A DNA stretch of 64,000 nucleotides from Nocardia gamkensis NBRC 108242 (GTDB taxonomy: Bacteria; Actinomycetota; Actinomycetes; Mycobacteriales; Mycobacteriaceae): positions 186,001 to 250,000 of the forward strand of contig NZ_BDBM01000007.1 of the NCBI RefSeq assembly GCF_001612985.1, read 5' to 3'. A model generated the notes under the pieces. That model searched no databases. It was not told the DNA's origin and saw only the letters and a list, made by a program, of their open reading frames with translations. Below, piece by piece: positions 41,935-51,463 of this stretch (positions within the stretch are counted from its first letter, which is position 1; the number at the start of each line of letters is the position of its first letter). A program made the position numbers and the translations under genes.

Positions 41935-42759
41935 TCAGCGCCACCAGGTGTCCAGCGGAGTCACCGGGACGGTGCGCTTGTGGCGGGTGTTGCGGAAGAT
42001 GCCTTCCAGCCGCTCGGCGACCTCGGGGGTCACCTCCTTGCCTTCCAGGTAGTCATCGATCTCGCTGTAGCGCAGACCGAGCGCCTCCTCGTCGGGCAGG
42101 GCGGGGCGGTCGTCCTCCAGATCGGCGGTGGGCACCTTGGACCAGATGCTGGCGGGCGCGCCGAGCTCCTGGAGCAGGGCGGCGCCCTGGCGCTTGGTGA
42201 GGCCGGTGAGCGGGGTCAGGTCCACACCGCCGTCGCCGTACTTGGTGAAGAATCCGGTGACCGCCTCGGCCGCGTGGTCGGTACCGATCACGAGCAGGTT
42301 CTCCTGCCCGGCCAGCGCGTACTGGAGCACCATGCGTTCGCGCGCTTTGATGTTGCCGCGCACGAAGTCCCGCAGCTGGTCCACCTGCAACGCCGTCGCA
42401 GCCTCCGCGGCCGCGGCGCTCGCGCTGGGCCGGATGTTCACCACGACCTGCCGGTCGGGCCGGACGAAGGCCATGGCGGTGAGCGCGTCGGCCTCGTCGG
42501 CCTGCACGCCGTGGGGCAGCCGGACGGCGAGGAAGGTCGCGTCCACGCCGTCGGCGCGCAGTTCCTCGACCGCGAGCTGGCACAGCCTGCCCGCGAGAGC
42601 ACTGTCCTGTCCACCGCTGATGCCGAGAACGAAACCCCGTGCGGGAGTGGCGTTCAGATAATCCTTGAGGAAATCGACCCGGCGGCGGATCTCTTCCTTC
42701 GGTTCGATCGTGGGCTGGACGCCCAATTCACTGATGATCTGTTCGCGCAGGTTCCCCAT
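41935..42759 (-). CDS. nadE: Ammonia-dependent NAD+ synthetase NadE
   Basis: This 274-residue NAD synthetase has PP-loop [41 protein letters not shown] and TPLDTWW at the C-terminus. It amidates nicotinic acid adenine dinucleotide with ATP. It lacks the N-terminal glutaminase domain found in mycobacterial NadE, so it is the short ammonia-dependent form of about 275 residues. ATG 42759 is used. A TetR gene lies 22 bp upstream in the same direction. Confidence 0.92.
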   Translation of the reverse strand: MGNLREQIISELGVQPTIEPKEEIRRRVDFLKDYLNATPARGFVLGISGGQDSALAGRLCQLAVEELRADGVDATFLAVRLPHGVQADEADALTAMAFVRPDRQVVVNIRPSASAAAAEAATALQVDQLRDFVRGNIKARERMVLQYALAGQENLLVIGTDHAAEAVTGFFTKYGDGGVDLTPLTGLTKRQGAALLQELGAPASIWSKVPTADLEDDRPALPDEEALGLRYSEIDDYLEGKEVTPEVAERLEGIFRNTRHKRTVPVTPLDTWWR

Positions 42760-42781
42760 GGCGCCCGAGTGTACTGGCGCT

Positions 42782-43441
42782 TCAGCGGGTGACAACGCGA
42801 CGGACGACGTCCTCCCAGTTGTCCCCGATCTGCTCGCGGGTATAGCCGAGCACGTGCATCTGGTGCATGACCAGCGCCGCGCCCAGCATCGCCAGCAGCC
42901 AGTCGGCGACGAGCGGGACCTCCCCGGGCACGTCGGCCTGCCGCAACAGCATCGCGACGTGCGCGCGCAGCAATCCGTAGGGCGCACCGGAATACCGGTC
43001 ACCGGCCTCGCCGAGCTCGGCGGCGCGGTGCAGTTCGCCTTCCACTTCGATGTCGAGGAGCCTGGCCCGCCCGAAGGCGACCAGTCGTTCCACCGGAGGT
43101 GCGCCCGGGCCGAGCGGCGGCGGGCCGAAGATGAACGACTCCTGGTACTTCTGCTCGGAGTGGTCCAGCAGGGCGAGCATCAGGCCGGATCTGCTGCCGA
43201 ACCGGCGGAACACCGTGCCTTTGCCGACCCCGGCGCGTTTCGCCAGCGCGTCCATGGTGAGACTGTCCACGCCGTGCTCGCGCACCAGCTGCTGCGCCGC
43301 GTCAAGCAGCAGCCGGCGATTGCGCGCGGCGTCGGCGCGCTCGGCGGGCTCCGAGGTGCCGGGCAGCGGGGCGCCGACGTCGAGCATCCGACGGGAGGCA
43401 TCGGAGGTCGAGTGGTGTGTGGGGTAGTTCACAGCGCTCAC
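42782..43441 (-). CDS. TetR-family transcriptional regulator
   Basis: This TetR protein of up to 219 residues has HTH region [41 protein letters not shown]. The N-terminal 35 residues are unstructured. It reads from GTG 43441; internal starts such as MLDVGAP (43387) are also possible. It is divergent from the FMN reductase at 43532, with a perfect 14-bp palindrome between them. This arrangement is common in actinobacteria and suggests repression of the reductase. Confidence 0.85.
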   Translation of the reverse strand: MSAVNYPTHHSTSDASRRMLDVGAPLPGTSEPAERADAARNRRLLLDAAQQLVREHGVDSLTMDALAKRAGVGKGTVFRRFGSRSGLMLALLDHSEQKYQESFIFGPPPLGPGAPPVERLVAFGRARLLDIEVEGELHRAAELGEAGDRYSGAPYGLLRAHVAMLLRQADVPGEVPLVADWLLAMLGAALVMHQMHVLGYTREQIGDNWEDVVRRVVTR

Positions 43442-43462
43442 GCAGGCTCCGCGGGAAGTAAT

Positions 43463-43476
43463 CGGACCATGGTCCG
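43463..43476. promoter_or_regulatory. Operator-like palindrome CGGACC-AT-GGTCCG
   Basis: CGGACCATGGTCCG is a perfect 14-bp palindrome, centred 28 bp from the TetR GTG and 62 bp from the FMN reductase ATG. It is a likely binding site for the adjacent TetR. It resembles the CCATGGTCCGG-type context often seen in TetR/FMN-reductase intergenic regions. Confidence 0.6.
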
Positions 43477-43531
43477 GTTAGTGTGTGGTGAACGTACGGA
43501 CACCATCTAATTCAGTACACCAGGAGTGTTC

Positions 43532-44101
43532 ATGAGCCAGACCCGCATTCTCGCACTCGTCGGCAGCCTGCGCGCCGCCTCGGTCAATCGGCGGCTGGCC
43601 GAGGCTGCGGCCCACGCCGCGCCGGAGGGTGTCGAGGTCACCCTCTACGACGGACTCGCCGACATCCCGTTCTACAACGAGGACATCGACGTCCCCGGCT
43701 CGGTTCCGGCGGCGGCCCAGGCGCTGCGCGACGCGGTCGCCGAGGCCGACGGCCTGCTGGTGGTCACGCCGGAGTACAACGGCACGCTGTCGGCGGTGCT
43801 GAAGAACGCGATCGACTGGGCCTCTCGCCCGTACGGCGCCGGCGCCATCAAGGGCAAGCCCACCGCTGTGGTGAGTGCGTCGATCAGCCCGAACGCGGCG
43901 CAATGGGCGCACGGCGACGCCGTCAAGGCGCTCGGCGTGGCGGGCGCGCGAGTGGTCGAGGCCGCGCACCTGCACTTCGGTGTCATCGGCGAGCGTTTCG
44001 GCGCCACGCATCCGCGCGACGACGCCGAGGCCCTCACCCAGCTGACCGGCACCGTGCGCGAACTGGTCGAGGCCACGCGGGGCGAATTCGCGTCGGTGTA
44101 A
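43532..44101 (+). CDS. NADPH-dependent FMN reductase (flavodoxin-like)
   Basis: This 189-residue NAD(P)H:FMN reductase has N-terminal LALVGSLRAASVNRRLAEA for FMN phosphate binding and VVTPEYNGTLSAVLKNAIDW, the diagnostic PEYN segment. It may act as quinone/azo reductase or supply reduced flavin. ATG 43532 follows AGGAG (43522-43526). Control by the divergent TetR through the palindrome at 43463 is likely. Confidence 0.9.
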   Translation: MSQTRILALVGSLRAASVNRRLAEAAAHAAPEGVEVTLYDGLADIPFYNEDIDVPGSVPAAAQALRDAVAEADGLLVVTPEYNGTLSAVLKNAIDWASRPYGAGAIKGKPTAVVSASISPNAAQWAHGDAVKALGVAGARVVEAAHLHFGVIGERFGATHPRDDAEALTQLTGTVRELVEATRGEFASV

Positions 44102-44122
44102 GCTCCATCTCCGGTCTCCGAC

Positions 44123-44160
44123 GAGGGTCATCGCTGCGGGCGCAGCGGTGGCCCTCTTCG
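44123..44160 (+). terminator. Terminator after FMN reductase
   Basis: GAGGGTCATCGCTGC (44123-44137) pairs with GCAGCGGTGGCCCTC (44142-44156) through 13 Watson-Crick and two G-U pairs, followed by TTCG-TTT. It begins 22 bp after the FMN reductase stop. A further inverted repeat AACAGTG/CACTGTT lies at 44199-44220. Confidence 0.75.
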
Positions 44161-44280
44161 TTTGCCAGATAGTTTGCTGAAAGTGTGCTGGCGTGTCGAA
44201 CAGTGATCTGCGCCACTGTTTGATCCGGGGGTGAATCGAGCGTCCTGGTACTTCTCTCGATGGAATTTCATCAATGTGAC

Positions 44281-44328
44281 TCGCTACATGTCGTGTTGTA
44301 GGAATCTGTCGGCCACTAGGTGTAGTGT
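44281..44328 (+). promoter_or_regulatory. Paired NrdR-box-like sites upstream of nrdHIE
   Basis: Two 16-mers, 44281-44296 (TCGCTACATGTCGTGT) and 44313-44328 (CCACTAGGTGTAGTGT), match the NrdR box consensus acaCwAtATaTwgtgt at 11 and 12 of 16 positions. Their centres are 32 bp apart, about three helical turns, which is the usual spacing for NrdR. They lie about 165-210 bp before nrdH, and the same arrangement occurs before nrdF. Repression by NrdR is inferred. Confidence 0.6.
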
Positions 44329-44492
44329 CTTCGCTACTGGAAGACGGTGAGAGGCCCCACCCGGTAGGAGTCGGTCACGAGTGGCTGATCAGGGGATTCG
44401 AGTCCGGCTCCAGAAGTTTGCGCAGCATACGTCGATCGTGTATTGCAACGGATCTCAGGCTGTGGATCAGGCACAAGGAGAGAGGGACATCA

Positions 44493-44726
44493 ATGACCGT
44501 CACCGTGTACACCAAGCCCGCTTGCGTCCAGTGCAACGCCACCTACAAGGCCCTCGACAAGGCCGGGGTGGACTACGAGGTCATCGACATCTCGGAGAAC
44601 GACGAGGCGCGTGACTACGTCATGGCCCTGGGGTACCTGCAGGCGCCGGTCGTGGTGGCCGGAGACGATCACTGGTCGGGCTTCCGGCCCGACCGCATCA
44701 AGTCGCTCGCGACCGTGGCGGCCTGA
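44493..44726 (+). CDS. nrdH: Glutaredoxin-like NrdH redoxin
   Basis: The 77-residue NrdH has the redox pair Cys11-Cys14 (CVQC), [18 protein letters not shown], the cis-Pro region QAPVVV and the C-terminal WSGFRPD motif. It is reduced by thioredoxin reductase and gives electrons to the class Ib ribonucleotide reductase NrdEF. ATG 44493 follows AAGGAGAGAGG. It is the first gene of nrdHIE, and an NrdR-box pair lies upstream. Confidence 0.95.
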   Translation: MTVTVYTKPACVQCNATYKALDKAGVDYEVIDISENDEARDYVMALGYLQAPVVVAGDDHWSGFRPDRIKSLATVAA

Positions 44727-44796
44727 CCCTCCACCGCATCCGAGGTGCGAGTGCCGGGCGGTCCGCCGCGGCACTCCCGAGAAGAGGAAGGCGACC

Positions 44797-45258
44797 ATGC
44801 CGGAGACGACGGCGCTGGTCTACTTCTCCAGCGCTTCGGAGAACACGCATCGTTTCGTCGAGAAGCTGGGGCTCCCGGCGACTCGCATACCACTGCACAC
44901 CGCCGACTCGCTGCGCGTAGACCAACCGTACGTGCTGATCGTCCCCACCTATGGGGGCGGTCGGCACGTGCTGGGGGGCGATCGTTCCGACAAGGATTTC
45001 GTGCCGCGGCAGGTCGCGAAGTTCCTCAACGATCCGCACAACCGGGCGCTGCTGCGTGGCGTCATCGCGGCGGGGAACACGAACTTCGGCGACACCTTCT
45101 GCTATGCGGGCGAACTGATCGCGCGCAAGTGCGGCGTGCCGTACCTGTATCGCTTCGAACTCATGGGAACCGCTGAGGACGTCGAACGCGTCCGAGAGGG
45201 ATTGGGATTGTTTTGGCAACAGCAACGACAGCACCGGCCGGAAAAACAGCTCGCTTAG
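44797..45258 (+). CDS. nrdI: Class Ib RNR flavodoxin NrdI
   Basis: This 153-residue NrdI has [16 protein letters not shown] for FMN phosphate, [27 protein letters not shown] and YRFELMGT. It supplies the oxidant that builds the Mn(III)2-tyrosyl radical cofactor of NrdF. ATG 44797 follows AAGAGGAAGG. It overlaps the start of nrdE by 46 bp. Confidence 0.95.
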   Translation: MPETTALVYFSSASENTHRFVEKLGLPATRIPLHTADSLRVDQPYVLIVPTYGGGRHVLGGDRSDKDFVPRQVAKFLNDPHNRALLRGVIAAGNTNFGDTFCYAGELIARKCGVPYLYRFELMGTAEDVERVREGLGLFWQQQRQHRPEKQLA

Positions 45259-48200
45259 AGCAGCCGCCGGTCCGTGGCGGCGACGCGGGCGAGGTCCTCG
45301 ACTACCACGCCCTCAACGCGATGCTGAACCTGTACGGTCCGAACGGGGAGATCCAGTTCGACAAGGACCGTGAGGCCGCCCACCAGTACTTCTTGCAGCA
45401 CGTCAATCAGAACACCGTCTTCTTCCACAACCTGGACGAGAAGCTGGACTACCTGATCGACGAGAACTACTACGAGGCGGAGGTCCTGGAGCAGTACAGC
45501 CGCCCGTTCATCAAGAATCTGTTCAAACGGGCGTACGCCAAGAAGTTCCGGTTCCCCACCTTCCTCGGCGCCTTCAAGTACTACACCTCGTACACGCTGA
45601 AGACCTTCGACGGCAAGCGCTACCTGGAGCGGTTCGAGGACCGGGTGTGCATGGTCGCGCTCACCCTCGCCGCCGGTGACGAGGCGCTGGCGGGCCGGCT
45701 GGTCGACGAGATCATCGACGGCCGTTTCCAGCCTGCCACCCCGACCTTCCTGAACTCGGGCAAGAAGCAGCGCGGCGAGCCGGTGTCGTGCTTTCCTCCC
45801 GGGACCCCGATAGACACCTCGGACGGTCCGCGAGCGATCGAGCTCTTGCAGCCCGGAGATCGAGTGCTCTCCCACGACGGTTCCTATGCCGCAGTCGAAG
45901 CAGTCATCGAGAATCCAAATGACCAGGCGCTGGTATCGATCTCACACTTCGGGCACAAAGAGCCGATTCGGTGCACGCCCGAGCATCCGATACTCGTCTG
46001 GACCACGCGCGATGTCGATACGCTGATCGAGGGTGACGGCGCAGATCCGTCCAATGGATTCGTTTGGTTGGCTGCGCAAGACGTGCATCCTTCGGACTTC
46101 ATTGTCACCGCGGCGCCCCTGGATACGCGGGAGCGGCGCGTCTTCGATCTGATGGATTATGTTGGCGTGGGTGCCTACGAAGAGGTTGACGGCCTGATTC
46201 GAAAGGTGAACGTGGATGCGGGGCGTATGAACAAGCCGCGCCACAGCGAGCGCTTCCTAGCAGTCAATCGCTACGTCGAGGAATCCTATGAGTTCGGCTT
46301 AATTCTTGGCTGGTACCTCGCTGAGGGGCACGTGTCAAAACGATCGGGGATCGCGGAAATAGAGCCGACCGGCGTTCATTTCACACTCGGTGCGCATGAG
46401 GTCGAGTATCACATCGAGCTGAGTATGGCTGTCAAACAGGTGTTCGGTGTCGATTTGTCCTTGCGCACTAACCACTCGGACCACTCGACCCGAATGTCCT
46501 GCTACAGCAGGAGTATGGCGTCTCTGCTAATTTCGCTGGTCGGCGCCGGATATGCAACCAAGCGTCTCTCGCATGAGGTTATGACTGCTGATGACGATTT
46601 CCTCCGCGGCCTGGTGAGTGGTCTGTTCCGCGGCGACGGATGCAGTACCACCGGTGGAATGGTGCTCGACCTGGTCAACCCGGAACTGATCGACCAGGTG
46701 CAGCTGATTCTGCGTCGACTGGGCATCGTGTCGGTCGTGCGTACCTACATCAACCAGGCGGGCAATCTGACCGGACAGATCTTCGTGCCCGGTCTGCCCG
46801 GCACGAATGAAGAGTTCATCTTCGACATCGGTAAGAATTTGCACAATTACACCGGGCGCAAGGGGATCAAGCGCACGACATACCAGGTTGTGCACGGCCG
46901 TCACGTATACGGTGTCCGTGCGATCGAGCGGACCTCGGAAACTCCGGAGAAGGTGTACAACCTGCACGTGGCGGACACCCACACTTACACGATTCGCGGC
47001 ACGGTCGTGCATAATTGCTTTCTCCTGCGCATCGAGGACAACATGGAGTCCATCGGCCGCTCGATCAACTCCGCGTTGCAGCTGTCCAAGCGCGGTGGCG
47101 GTGTCGCGCTGCTGCTGAGCAACATTCGTGAGCACGGCGCGCCGATCAAGAAGATCGAGAACCAGAGCTCGGGCGTCATCCCGATCATGAAGCTGCTCGA
47201 GGACTCGTTCTCCTACGCCAACCAGCTCGGCGCGCGCCAGGGCGCGGGCGCGGTCTACCTGCACGCCCATCACCCGGACATCTACCGGTTCCTGGATACG
47301 AAGCGGGAGAATGCGGACGAGAAGATCCGCATCAAGACGCTCTCGCTCGGCGTGGTCATCCCGGACATCACCTTCGAGCTGGCCAAGAAGAACGAGGACA
47401 TGTACCTGTTCTCGCCCTATGACGTGGAGCGCATCTACGGCAAGCCGTTCGCCGACATCGACGTCACCGAGAAGTACCACGAGATGGTCGACGACAAGCG
47501 CATCCGCAAGTCGAAGATCAAGGCGCGCGAGTTCTTCCAGACCATCGCCGAGCTGCAGTTCGAGTCGGGCTACCCGTACATCATGTTCGAGGACACGGTG
47601 AACCGGGCCAACCCGATCGCGGGCAAGATCACCCACTCCAATCTGTGCTCGGAGATCTTGCAGGTCTCCACGCCGTCGGAGTTCAACGACGACCTGTCCT
47701 ACGCCAAGATCGGCAAGGACATCTCCTGCAACCTCGGGTCGCTGAACATCGCCAAGACGATGGACTCTCCCGACTTCGCGCAGACCATCGAGGTGTCCAT
47801 CCGGGCGCTGACCGCCGTGTCGGACCAGACCCATATCTACTCGGTGCCGTCCATCGAGCAGGGCAACAACTCCTCGCACGCCATCGGCCTCGGGCAGATG
47901 AACCTGCACGGCTACCTGGCGCGCGAACGCATCCACTACGGGTCCGAAGAGGGCATCGACTTCACCAACATCTACTTCTACACCGTGGTCTACCACGCGA
48001 TCCGGGCTTCGAACCGGATCGCGATCGAGCGCGGCTCGTACTTCGGCGGCTTCCCCGAATCGAAGTACGCCAGCGGCGAGTACTTCGACAAGTACACCGA
48101 TCAGGTGTGGGAGCCGAAGACCGATCGCGTCCGGCAGTTGTTCGCCGACGCGGGCGTGCACATCCCGACCCAGGACGACTGGCGTGAGCTGAAGGCCTCG

Positions 48201-48629
48201 GTCATGGAGCACGGCATCTACAACCAGAACCTGCAGGCGGTCCCGCCGACCGGGTCGATCTCCTACATCAACCACTCCACCAGCTCCATCCACCCGGTGG
48301 CGTCGAAGATCGAGATCCGCAAGGAAGGCAAGATCGGGCGCGTCTACTACCCGGCGCCCTACATGACCAACGACAACCTCGAGTACTACGAGGACGCCTA
48401 CGAGATCGGCTACGAGAAGATCATCGACACCTACGCCGCGGCCACCCAGCACGTGGACCAGGGCCTGTCGCTGACGCTGTTCTTCAAGGACTCCGCCACC
48501 ACCCGCGATCTCAACCGCGCCCAGATCTACGCCTGGCGCAAGGGCATCAAGACCCTCTACTACATCCGGCTGCGCCAGATGGCACTGGAGGGAACCGAAG
48601 TCGAAGGTTGCGTCTCCTGCATGCTGTGA
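45213..48629 (+). CDS. nrdE: Class Ib ribonucleotide reductase large subunit NrdE, interrupted by an intein
   Basis: The 1138-residue precursor is made of a 729-residue NrdE extein plus a 409-residue intein (residues 193-601). The extein starts with the class Ib N-terminus ([20 protein letters not shown]), and includes [28 protein letters not shown] around the redox Cys, LCSEI with the thiyl-radical Cys, [17 protein letters not shown], and the C-terminal CVSCML shuttle pair. It reduces ribonucleoside diphosphates with NrdF. The likely start is TTG 45213, inside nrdI, with GAGAGGG about 12 nt upstream; no better start exists before the conserved part. A terminator follows at 48640. Confidence 0.93.
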   Translation: MATATTAPAGKTARLEQPPVRGGDAGEVLDYHALNAMLNLYGPNGEIQFDKDREAAHQYFLQHVNQNTVFFHNLDEKLDYLIDENYYEAEVLEQYSRPFIKNLFKRAYAKKFRFPTFLGAFKYYTSYTLKTFDGKRYLERFEDRVCMVALTLAAGDEALAGRLVDEIIDGRFQPATPTFLNSGKKQRGEPVSCFPPGTPIDTSDGPRAIELLQPGDRVLSHDGSYAAVEAVIENPNDQALVSISHFGHKEPIRCTPEHPILVWTTRDVDTLIEGDGADPSNGFVWLAAQDVHPSDFIVTAAPLDTRERRVFDLMDYVGVGAYEEVDGLIRKVNVDAGRMNKPRHSERFLAVNRYVEESYEFGLILGWYLAEGHVSKRSGIAEIEPTGVHFTLGAHEVEYHIELSMAVKQVFGVDLSLRTNHSDHSTRMSCYSRSMASLLISLVGAGYATKRLSHEVMTADDDFLRGLVSGLFRGDGCSTTGGMVLDLVNPELIDQVQLILRRLGIVSVVRTYINQAGNLTGQIFVPGLPGTNEEFIFDIGKNLHNYTGRKGIKRTTYQVVHGRHVYGVRAIERTSETPEKVYNLHVADTHTYTIRGTVVHNCFLLRIEDNMESIGRSINSALQLSKRGGGVALLLSNIREHGAPIKKIENQSSGVIPIMKLLEDSFSYANQLGARQGAGAVYLHAHHPDIYRFLDTKRENADEKIRIKTLSLGVVIPDITFELAKKNEDMYLFSPYDVERIYGKPFADIDVTEKYHEMVDDKRIRKSKIKAREFFQTIAELQFESGYPYIMFEDTVNRANPIAGKITHSNLCSEILQVSTPSEFNDDLSYAKIGKDISCNLGSLNIAKTMDSPDFAQTIEVSIRALTAVSDQTHIYSVPSIEQGNNSSHAIGLGQMNLHGYLARERIHYGSEEGIDFTNIYFYTVVYHAIRASNRIAIERGSYFGGFPESKYASGEYFDKYTDQVWEPKTDRVRQLFADAGVHIPTQDDWRELKASVMEHGIYNQNLQAVPPTGSISYINHSTSSIHPVASKIEIRKEGKIGRVYYPAPYMTNDNLEYYEDAYEIGYEKIIDTYAAATQHVDQGLSLTLFFKDSATTRDLNRAQIYAWRKGIKTLYYIRLRQMALEGTEVEGCVSCML
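45789..47015 (+). mobile_element. Intein with LAGLIDADG homing endonuclease in nrdE
   Basis: The 409-residue insert starts with Cys ([10 protein letters not shown], block A), has block [12 protein letters not shown] with Thr/His, two LAGLIDADG-type motifs ([11 protein letters not shown] and [11 protein letters not shown]), block [15 protein letters not shown], and ends GTVVHN followed by Cys+1 of the extein. Splicing would join EPVS to CFLLRIED, so the +1 residue is the catalytic redox cysteine of NrdE. The insert is visibly less GC-rich than the flanking gene, with AAT, ATA and even a TTA leucine codon (about 46300), a sign of horizontal origin. Both endonuclease motifs keep an acidic residue, so it may be active. 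Confidence 0.93.
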
Positions 48630-48639
48630 CGCCCTAGCG

Positions 48640-48675
48640 AACAGGGTGGCTTCCCGCTGAGGCGGCCACCCTGTT
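48640..48675 (+). terminator. Terminator of the nrdHIE operon
   Basis: AACAGGGTGGC (48640-48650) pairs perfectly with GCCACCCTGTT (48665-48675), then TCGC. It lies 10 bp after the nrdE stop. Confidence 0.8.
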
Positions 48676-48787
48676 TCGCATTCTCCGAACGGCGCGGTCG
48701 CGCGCGGCCTGTTCCCATACCGGGTCTGCGCGGTGCGGTGCCCATCCCACGTCTGGAATATGCTGGCGCAGAGGCGATCCGGTAGTG

Positions 48788-49621
48788 ATGGGAACGACAA
48801 TGACCGATCTCGGCGGCAACGGTGAGCCGCTCCGGCCGATTCACAACGCGAGCGTGCCCAGCAGCGCGCGAATATACGACTACGTGCTGGGCGGCAAAGA
48901 CCACTATCAGGTGGATCGGGACGCGGCCGAGAAGGTGATCGCGGCCTTTCCCACCACCCGGGTCGCGGCTCGGCAGAACCGGCTCTTCATGCACCGTGCG
49001 GTGAACGCGCTCACCGCGATGGGCGTGACCCAGTTCCTCGACATCGGCACCGGCATCCCCACCGAGCCGAACCTGCACCAGGTGGCGCAGGCGCCGACGC
49101 CGGAAGCGCGGGTGGTCTACGTGGACAACGACCCGATCGTGTTGTCCCACGCCCGGGCCTTGCTCACCGGTACGCCGGAGGGGCGCACCGCCTACGTCGA
49201 CGCCGACCTGAAAGATCCCGCGGCGATCCTGTCCGCCCCCGAACTCCTCGACACCCTGGACCTGAAGCGTCCGGTGGCGCTGAGTCTGGTCGCCGTGCTG
49301 CATTTCCTGTCCGACGAGCAGGACCCCTACGGGATAGTCCAGACGCTGCTCGGCGCCCTCGCGCCGGGTTCGTTCCTCGTGGTCTCGCACATCACCGCCG
49401 ACCTCGAACCGGAGATGATGACCGAGGCCCTGAACGTGTACAGGCAGAGCGGGGTCTATGCCCAGACACGCACGCGAGACGAATTCGCCCGATTCTTCAC
49501 CGGGTTGGAACTGATGGACCCGGGCATCGTCGTCTCCAACCAATGGCGCACCCACGGTGAGTCACCGTCCTGGCTCGACTCCCAAGTGAACTGCTGGAGC
49601 GCGGTCGGCCGGAAGTCGTAG
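48788..49621 (+). CDS. SAM-dependent methyltransferase, DUF574 (Methyltransf_19) family
   Basis: The 277-residue protein has the family N-terminus SSARIYDYVLGGKDHYQVDRDAAE, SAM motif FLDIGTGIPTEPNLHQVAQ, VVYVDNDPIVLSHARALL and a late HFLSDEQDP segment. This family is abundant in actinomycetes, with few known substrates. ATG 48788 is used; ATG 48800 is possible. No operon partner is adjacent. Confidence 0.85.
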   Translation: MGTTMTDLGGNGEPLRPIHNASVPSSARIYDYVLGGKDHYQVDRDAAEKVIAAFPTTRVAARQNRLFMHRAVNALTAMGVTQFLDIGTGIPTEPNLHQVAQAPTPEARVVYVDNDPIVLSHARALLTGTPEGRTAYVDADLKDPAAILSAPELLDTLDLKRPVALSLVAVLHFLSDEQDPYGIVQTLLGALAPGSFLVVSHITADLEPEMMTEALNVYRQSGVYAQTRTRDEFARFFTGLELMDPGIVVSNQWRTHGESPSWLDSQVNCWSAVGRKS

Positions 49622-49636
49622 TGCTGTGTTTGATTG

Positions 49637-49740
49637 GCCGTGCCTGCGGCACGGCGTGTTCGCGGCCCTTTATGTCTCGCGGCCGAGTGACCGAGACTCG
49701 CGCCTGCGGCGCATGCGCTTCGGTCGCTCGGCCGCGAGAC
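49637..49740. repeat. Inverted-repeat cluster after the DUF574 gene
   Basis: GCCGTGCC-TGC-GGCACGGC (49637-49655) is a perfect hairpin. A second, 21-bp inverted repeat with one mismatch runs from 49674-49694 (GTCTCGCGGCCGAGTGACCGA) to 49720-49740 (TCGGTCGCTCGGCCGCGAGAC) around a 25-bp centre. No T-tract follows. It may be a terminator system or a dispersed repeat element. The rest of the gap to 49987 has no supported gene, although GGTGGGCCTT occurs twice (near 49839 and 49883). Confidence 0.7.
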
Positions 49741-49987
49741 GGCCGCGAACGGTCGCTCGTAAGACTCGCTCCGTTGTGGGTGCGTAAGTGCGAATCAAGC
49801 TGTTTAGGGTGGGCCGGGTTGCGAGGGCTCGGTCGACGGTGGGCCTTCCCCCGGACAGAAGTCGCTGGCGCCTCCGCCGATGGTGGGCCTTTCTGGAGGC
49901 AGGAGGCGCAACGGCTCGGGCGCTGGCGGACCCGCTCGGGGCAGGAGTCACGAAGGCCCGGTTGCGCGTGAGTCCTGCCCGGCGTGA

Positions 49988-50980
49988 TCAGCTCAGTGCG
50001 GGGAGCACTTCGCGTTCGAAGAGTTCGATGCCGGAGGTGTCGTAGGCGGATTCGGGGAAGTTGAAGATGGCGTAGCCGAGGCCGAGGTCGGCGACTCGGC
50101 GCAGGTTCTCGGTGATCTGCTCGGGAGTGCCGGTGGCGGCGCCGCTGTTGTACAGCTGTTCGAAGTAGGACTTCGTCGCGTCTTCGCCGATGACGGGTGT
50201 GAGGCGGGCTTTCAGCGCCGCGAGGCGATCCTCTACTTCGGCCTGGGTCGAGCCGATGACGACGTTGAAGTTCGAACTGCGGACGATGGCGTCGAAGTCG
50301 GTGCCGACGTCGGCGCAGTGGGCACGCAGCACCTCGGATTTGTGGGTGAACTCCTCGGGGTTACCGCTGAAGTTGGTGTACTGGGCGTATTGCGCGGCGA
50401 TGCGCAGCGTCTTCTTCTCGCCGCCGCCCGCGATCCACAGCGGAATACCGTTCTCCTGCAACGGGAGCGGACGGACGATGGCGCCGTCGACCTGGTAGTA
50501 CTTGCCGTCGAGGGTGGCCGAACCCGTGGTCCAGGCCTGCCGGAAGATCTGCACACCCTCGTCCAGGCGGCCCAGCCTTTCGCCCGCGGACGGGAAACCG
50601 TAGCCGTAGGCGCGCCACTCGTGTTCGTACCAGCCACCGCCGATGCCCATCTCGACACGCCCGCCGGAGATCAAGTCGACCGTGGCGGCCACCTTGGCCA
50701 GGTAGGCCGGGTTGCGGTAGCTGATCGCGGTACACATCTGGCCCAGGCGGATGCGCGAGGTGGTCGCCGCGAACGCCGACATCAGCGTCCATGCTTCGTG
50801 CGTCGCCTCCTCGGTGGGCACCGGGACGGTGTGGAAGTGGTCGTACACCCACAGCGATTCCCACGCCGGGTTCGCATCGGCGCGCTGGGCGAGGTCTCGC
50901 ATCACCCCCCACTGGTCCGCCGGGTCGATGCCCACGAGATCGAGCCGCCAACCCTGCGGAATGAAGATGCCGAAGCGCAC
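49988..50980 (-). CDS. LLM-class (luciferase-like), probably F420-dependent, oxidoreductase
   Basis: The 330-residue TIM-barrel protein of the bacterial luciferase-like family has RFGIFIPQGW at the start, SLWVYDHFH, FAATTSRIRLGQMCTAISYRNPAYLAK, GRVEMGIGGGWYEHEWRAYG and PLWIAGGGEKKTLRIAA, all typical of actinobacterial F420-dependent members. The start is GTG 50980 with AAGGAG 7 nt upstream. It is on the same strand as the TauD-like gene, 483 bp downstream of it. SsuD alkanesulfonate monooxygenases belong to the same superfamily, but the sequence looks like the F420 type, so a sulfonate role is only a possibility. Confidence 0.85.
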   Translation of the reverse strand: MRFGIFIPQGWRLDLVGIDPADQWGVMRDLAQRADANPAWESLWVYDHFHTVPVPTEEATHEAWTLMSAFAATTSRIRLGQMCTAISYRNPAYLAKVAATVDLISGGRVEMGIGGGWYEHEWRAYGYGFPSAGERLGRLDEGVQIFRQAWTTGSATLDGKYYQVDGAIVRPLPLQENGIPLWIAGGGEKKTLRIAAQYAQYTNFSGNPEEFTHKSEVLRAHCADVGTDFDAIVRSSNFNVVIGSTQAEVEDRLAALKARLTPVIGEDATKSYFEQLYNSGAATGTPEQITENLRRVADLGLGYAIFNFPESAYDTSGIELFEREVLPALS

Positions 50981-51463
50981 GAATATCTCCTTCGTGTGTA
51001 CCCGAATCACCGCGGCGAGCGCCGCGCTTTCCTACCTCACTGTTCCCACTTCGCCGCACTCCGGCAACCGTTCGGCGCTCGACGCACCGAATTCGTTCCA
51101 CGTGCGGCGCTGTCTGGATCGCACTACCACCAGATCGTCGCGAGCCAGGTAGCCACGCCTGCGAGAGCGAGCAGCAGGAGGTTCAGCCGATCGCGTCGAG
51201 TTCGCCCCGGCTGAGGTGCAATGCGAGGCCGCGAGCACAATCCCGAGATGGATGCACATCGTGCGGCGTACGACACACGGCCACGCTGATACCCGCGCAA
51301 CGAAGTCCGAGGGTCCCGCCCGCTGACCGAATGGTCACTCTGTGCACCGTCGAGTGTGGCCGCGGGAGGCGGCGACCCCGATACCGGCTGACTTGCTCGA
51401 ATACTGCGGAGACGCGAGATCGGCCGACTGCTTGCCGACCGGCCGACCTCGCGTGTCCGGACC
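50981..51463. other. 483-bp intergenic region, no gene recognised
   Basis: Minus-strand frames exist but are Arg/Ser-rich. One short frame ends in a hydrophobic stretch (LNLLLLALAGVATWLATIWW, stop at 51124), but it lacks a credible start and family. AAGGAG at the 5' end of the LLM gene is the only clear signal. Confidence 0.45.

Noticed and set aside
45884..46726. Minus-strand frames inside the nrdE intein
   Set aside because: They are antisense to a complete intein with recognisable splicing and endonuclease blocks.
49621..49971. 116-residue plus-strand frame after the DUF574 gene
   Set aside because: It runs through nested inverted repeats, has an Arg/Trp-rich composition and overlaps the methyltransferase stop; no domain or credible ribosome site.
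51124..51240. Short hydrophobic minus-strand peptide in the gap downstream of the TauD-like gene
   Set aside because: No credible start codon with ribosome site, and no similarity to the sulfur leader peptides; probably a chance frame.
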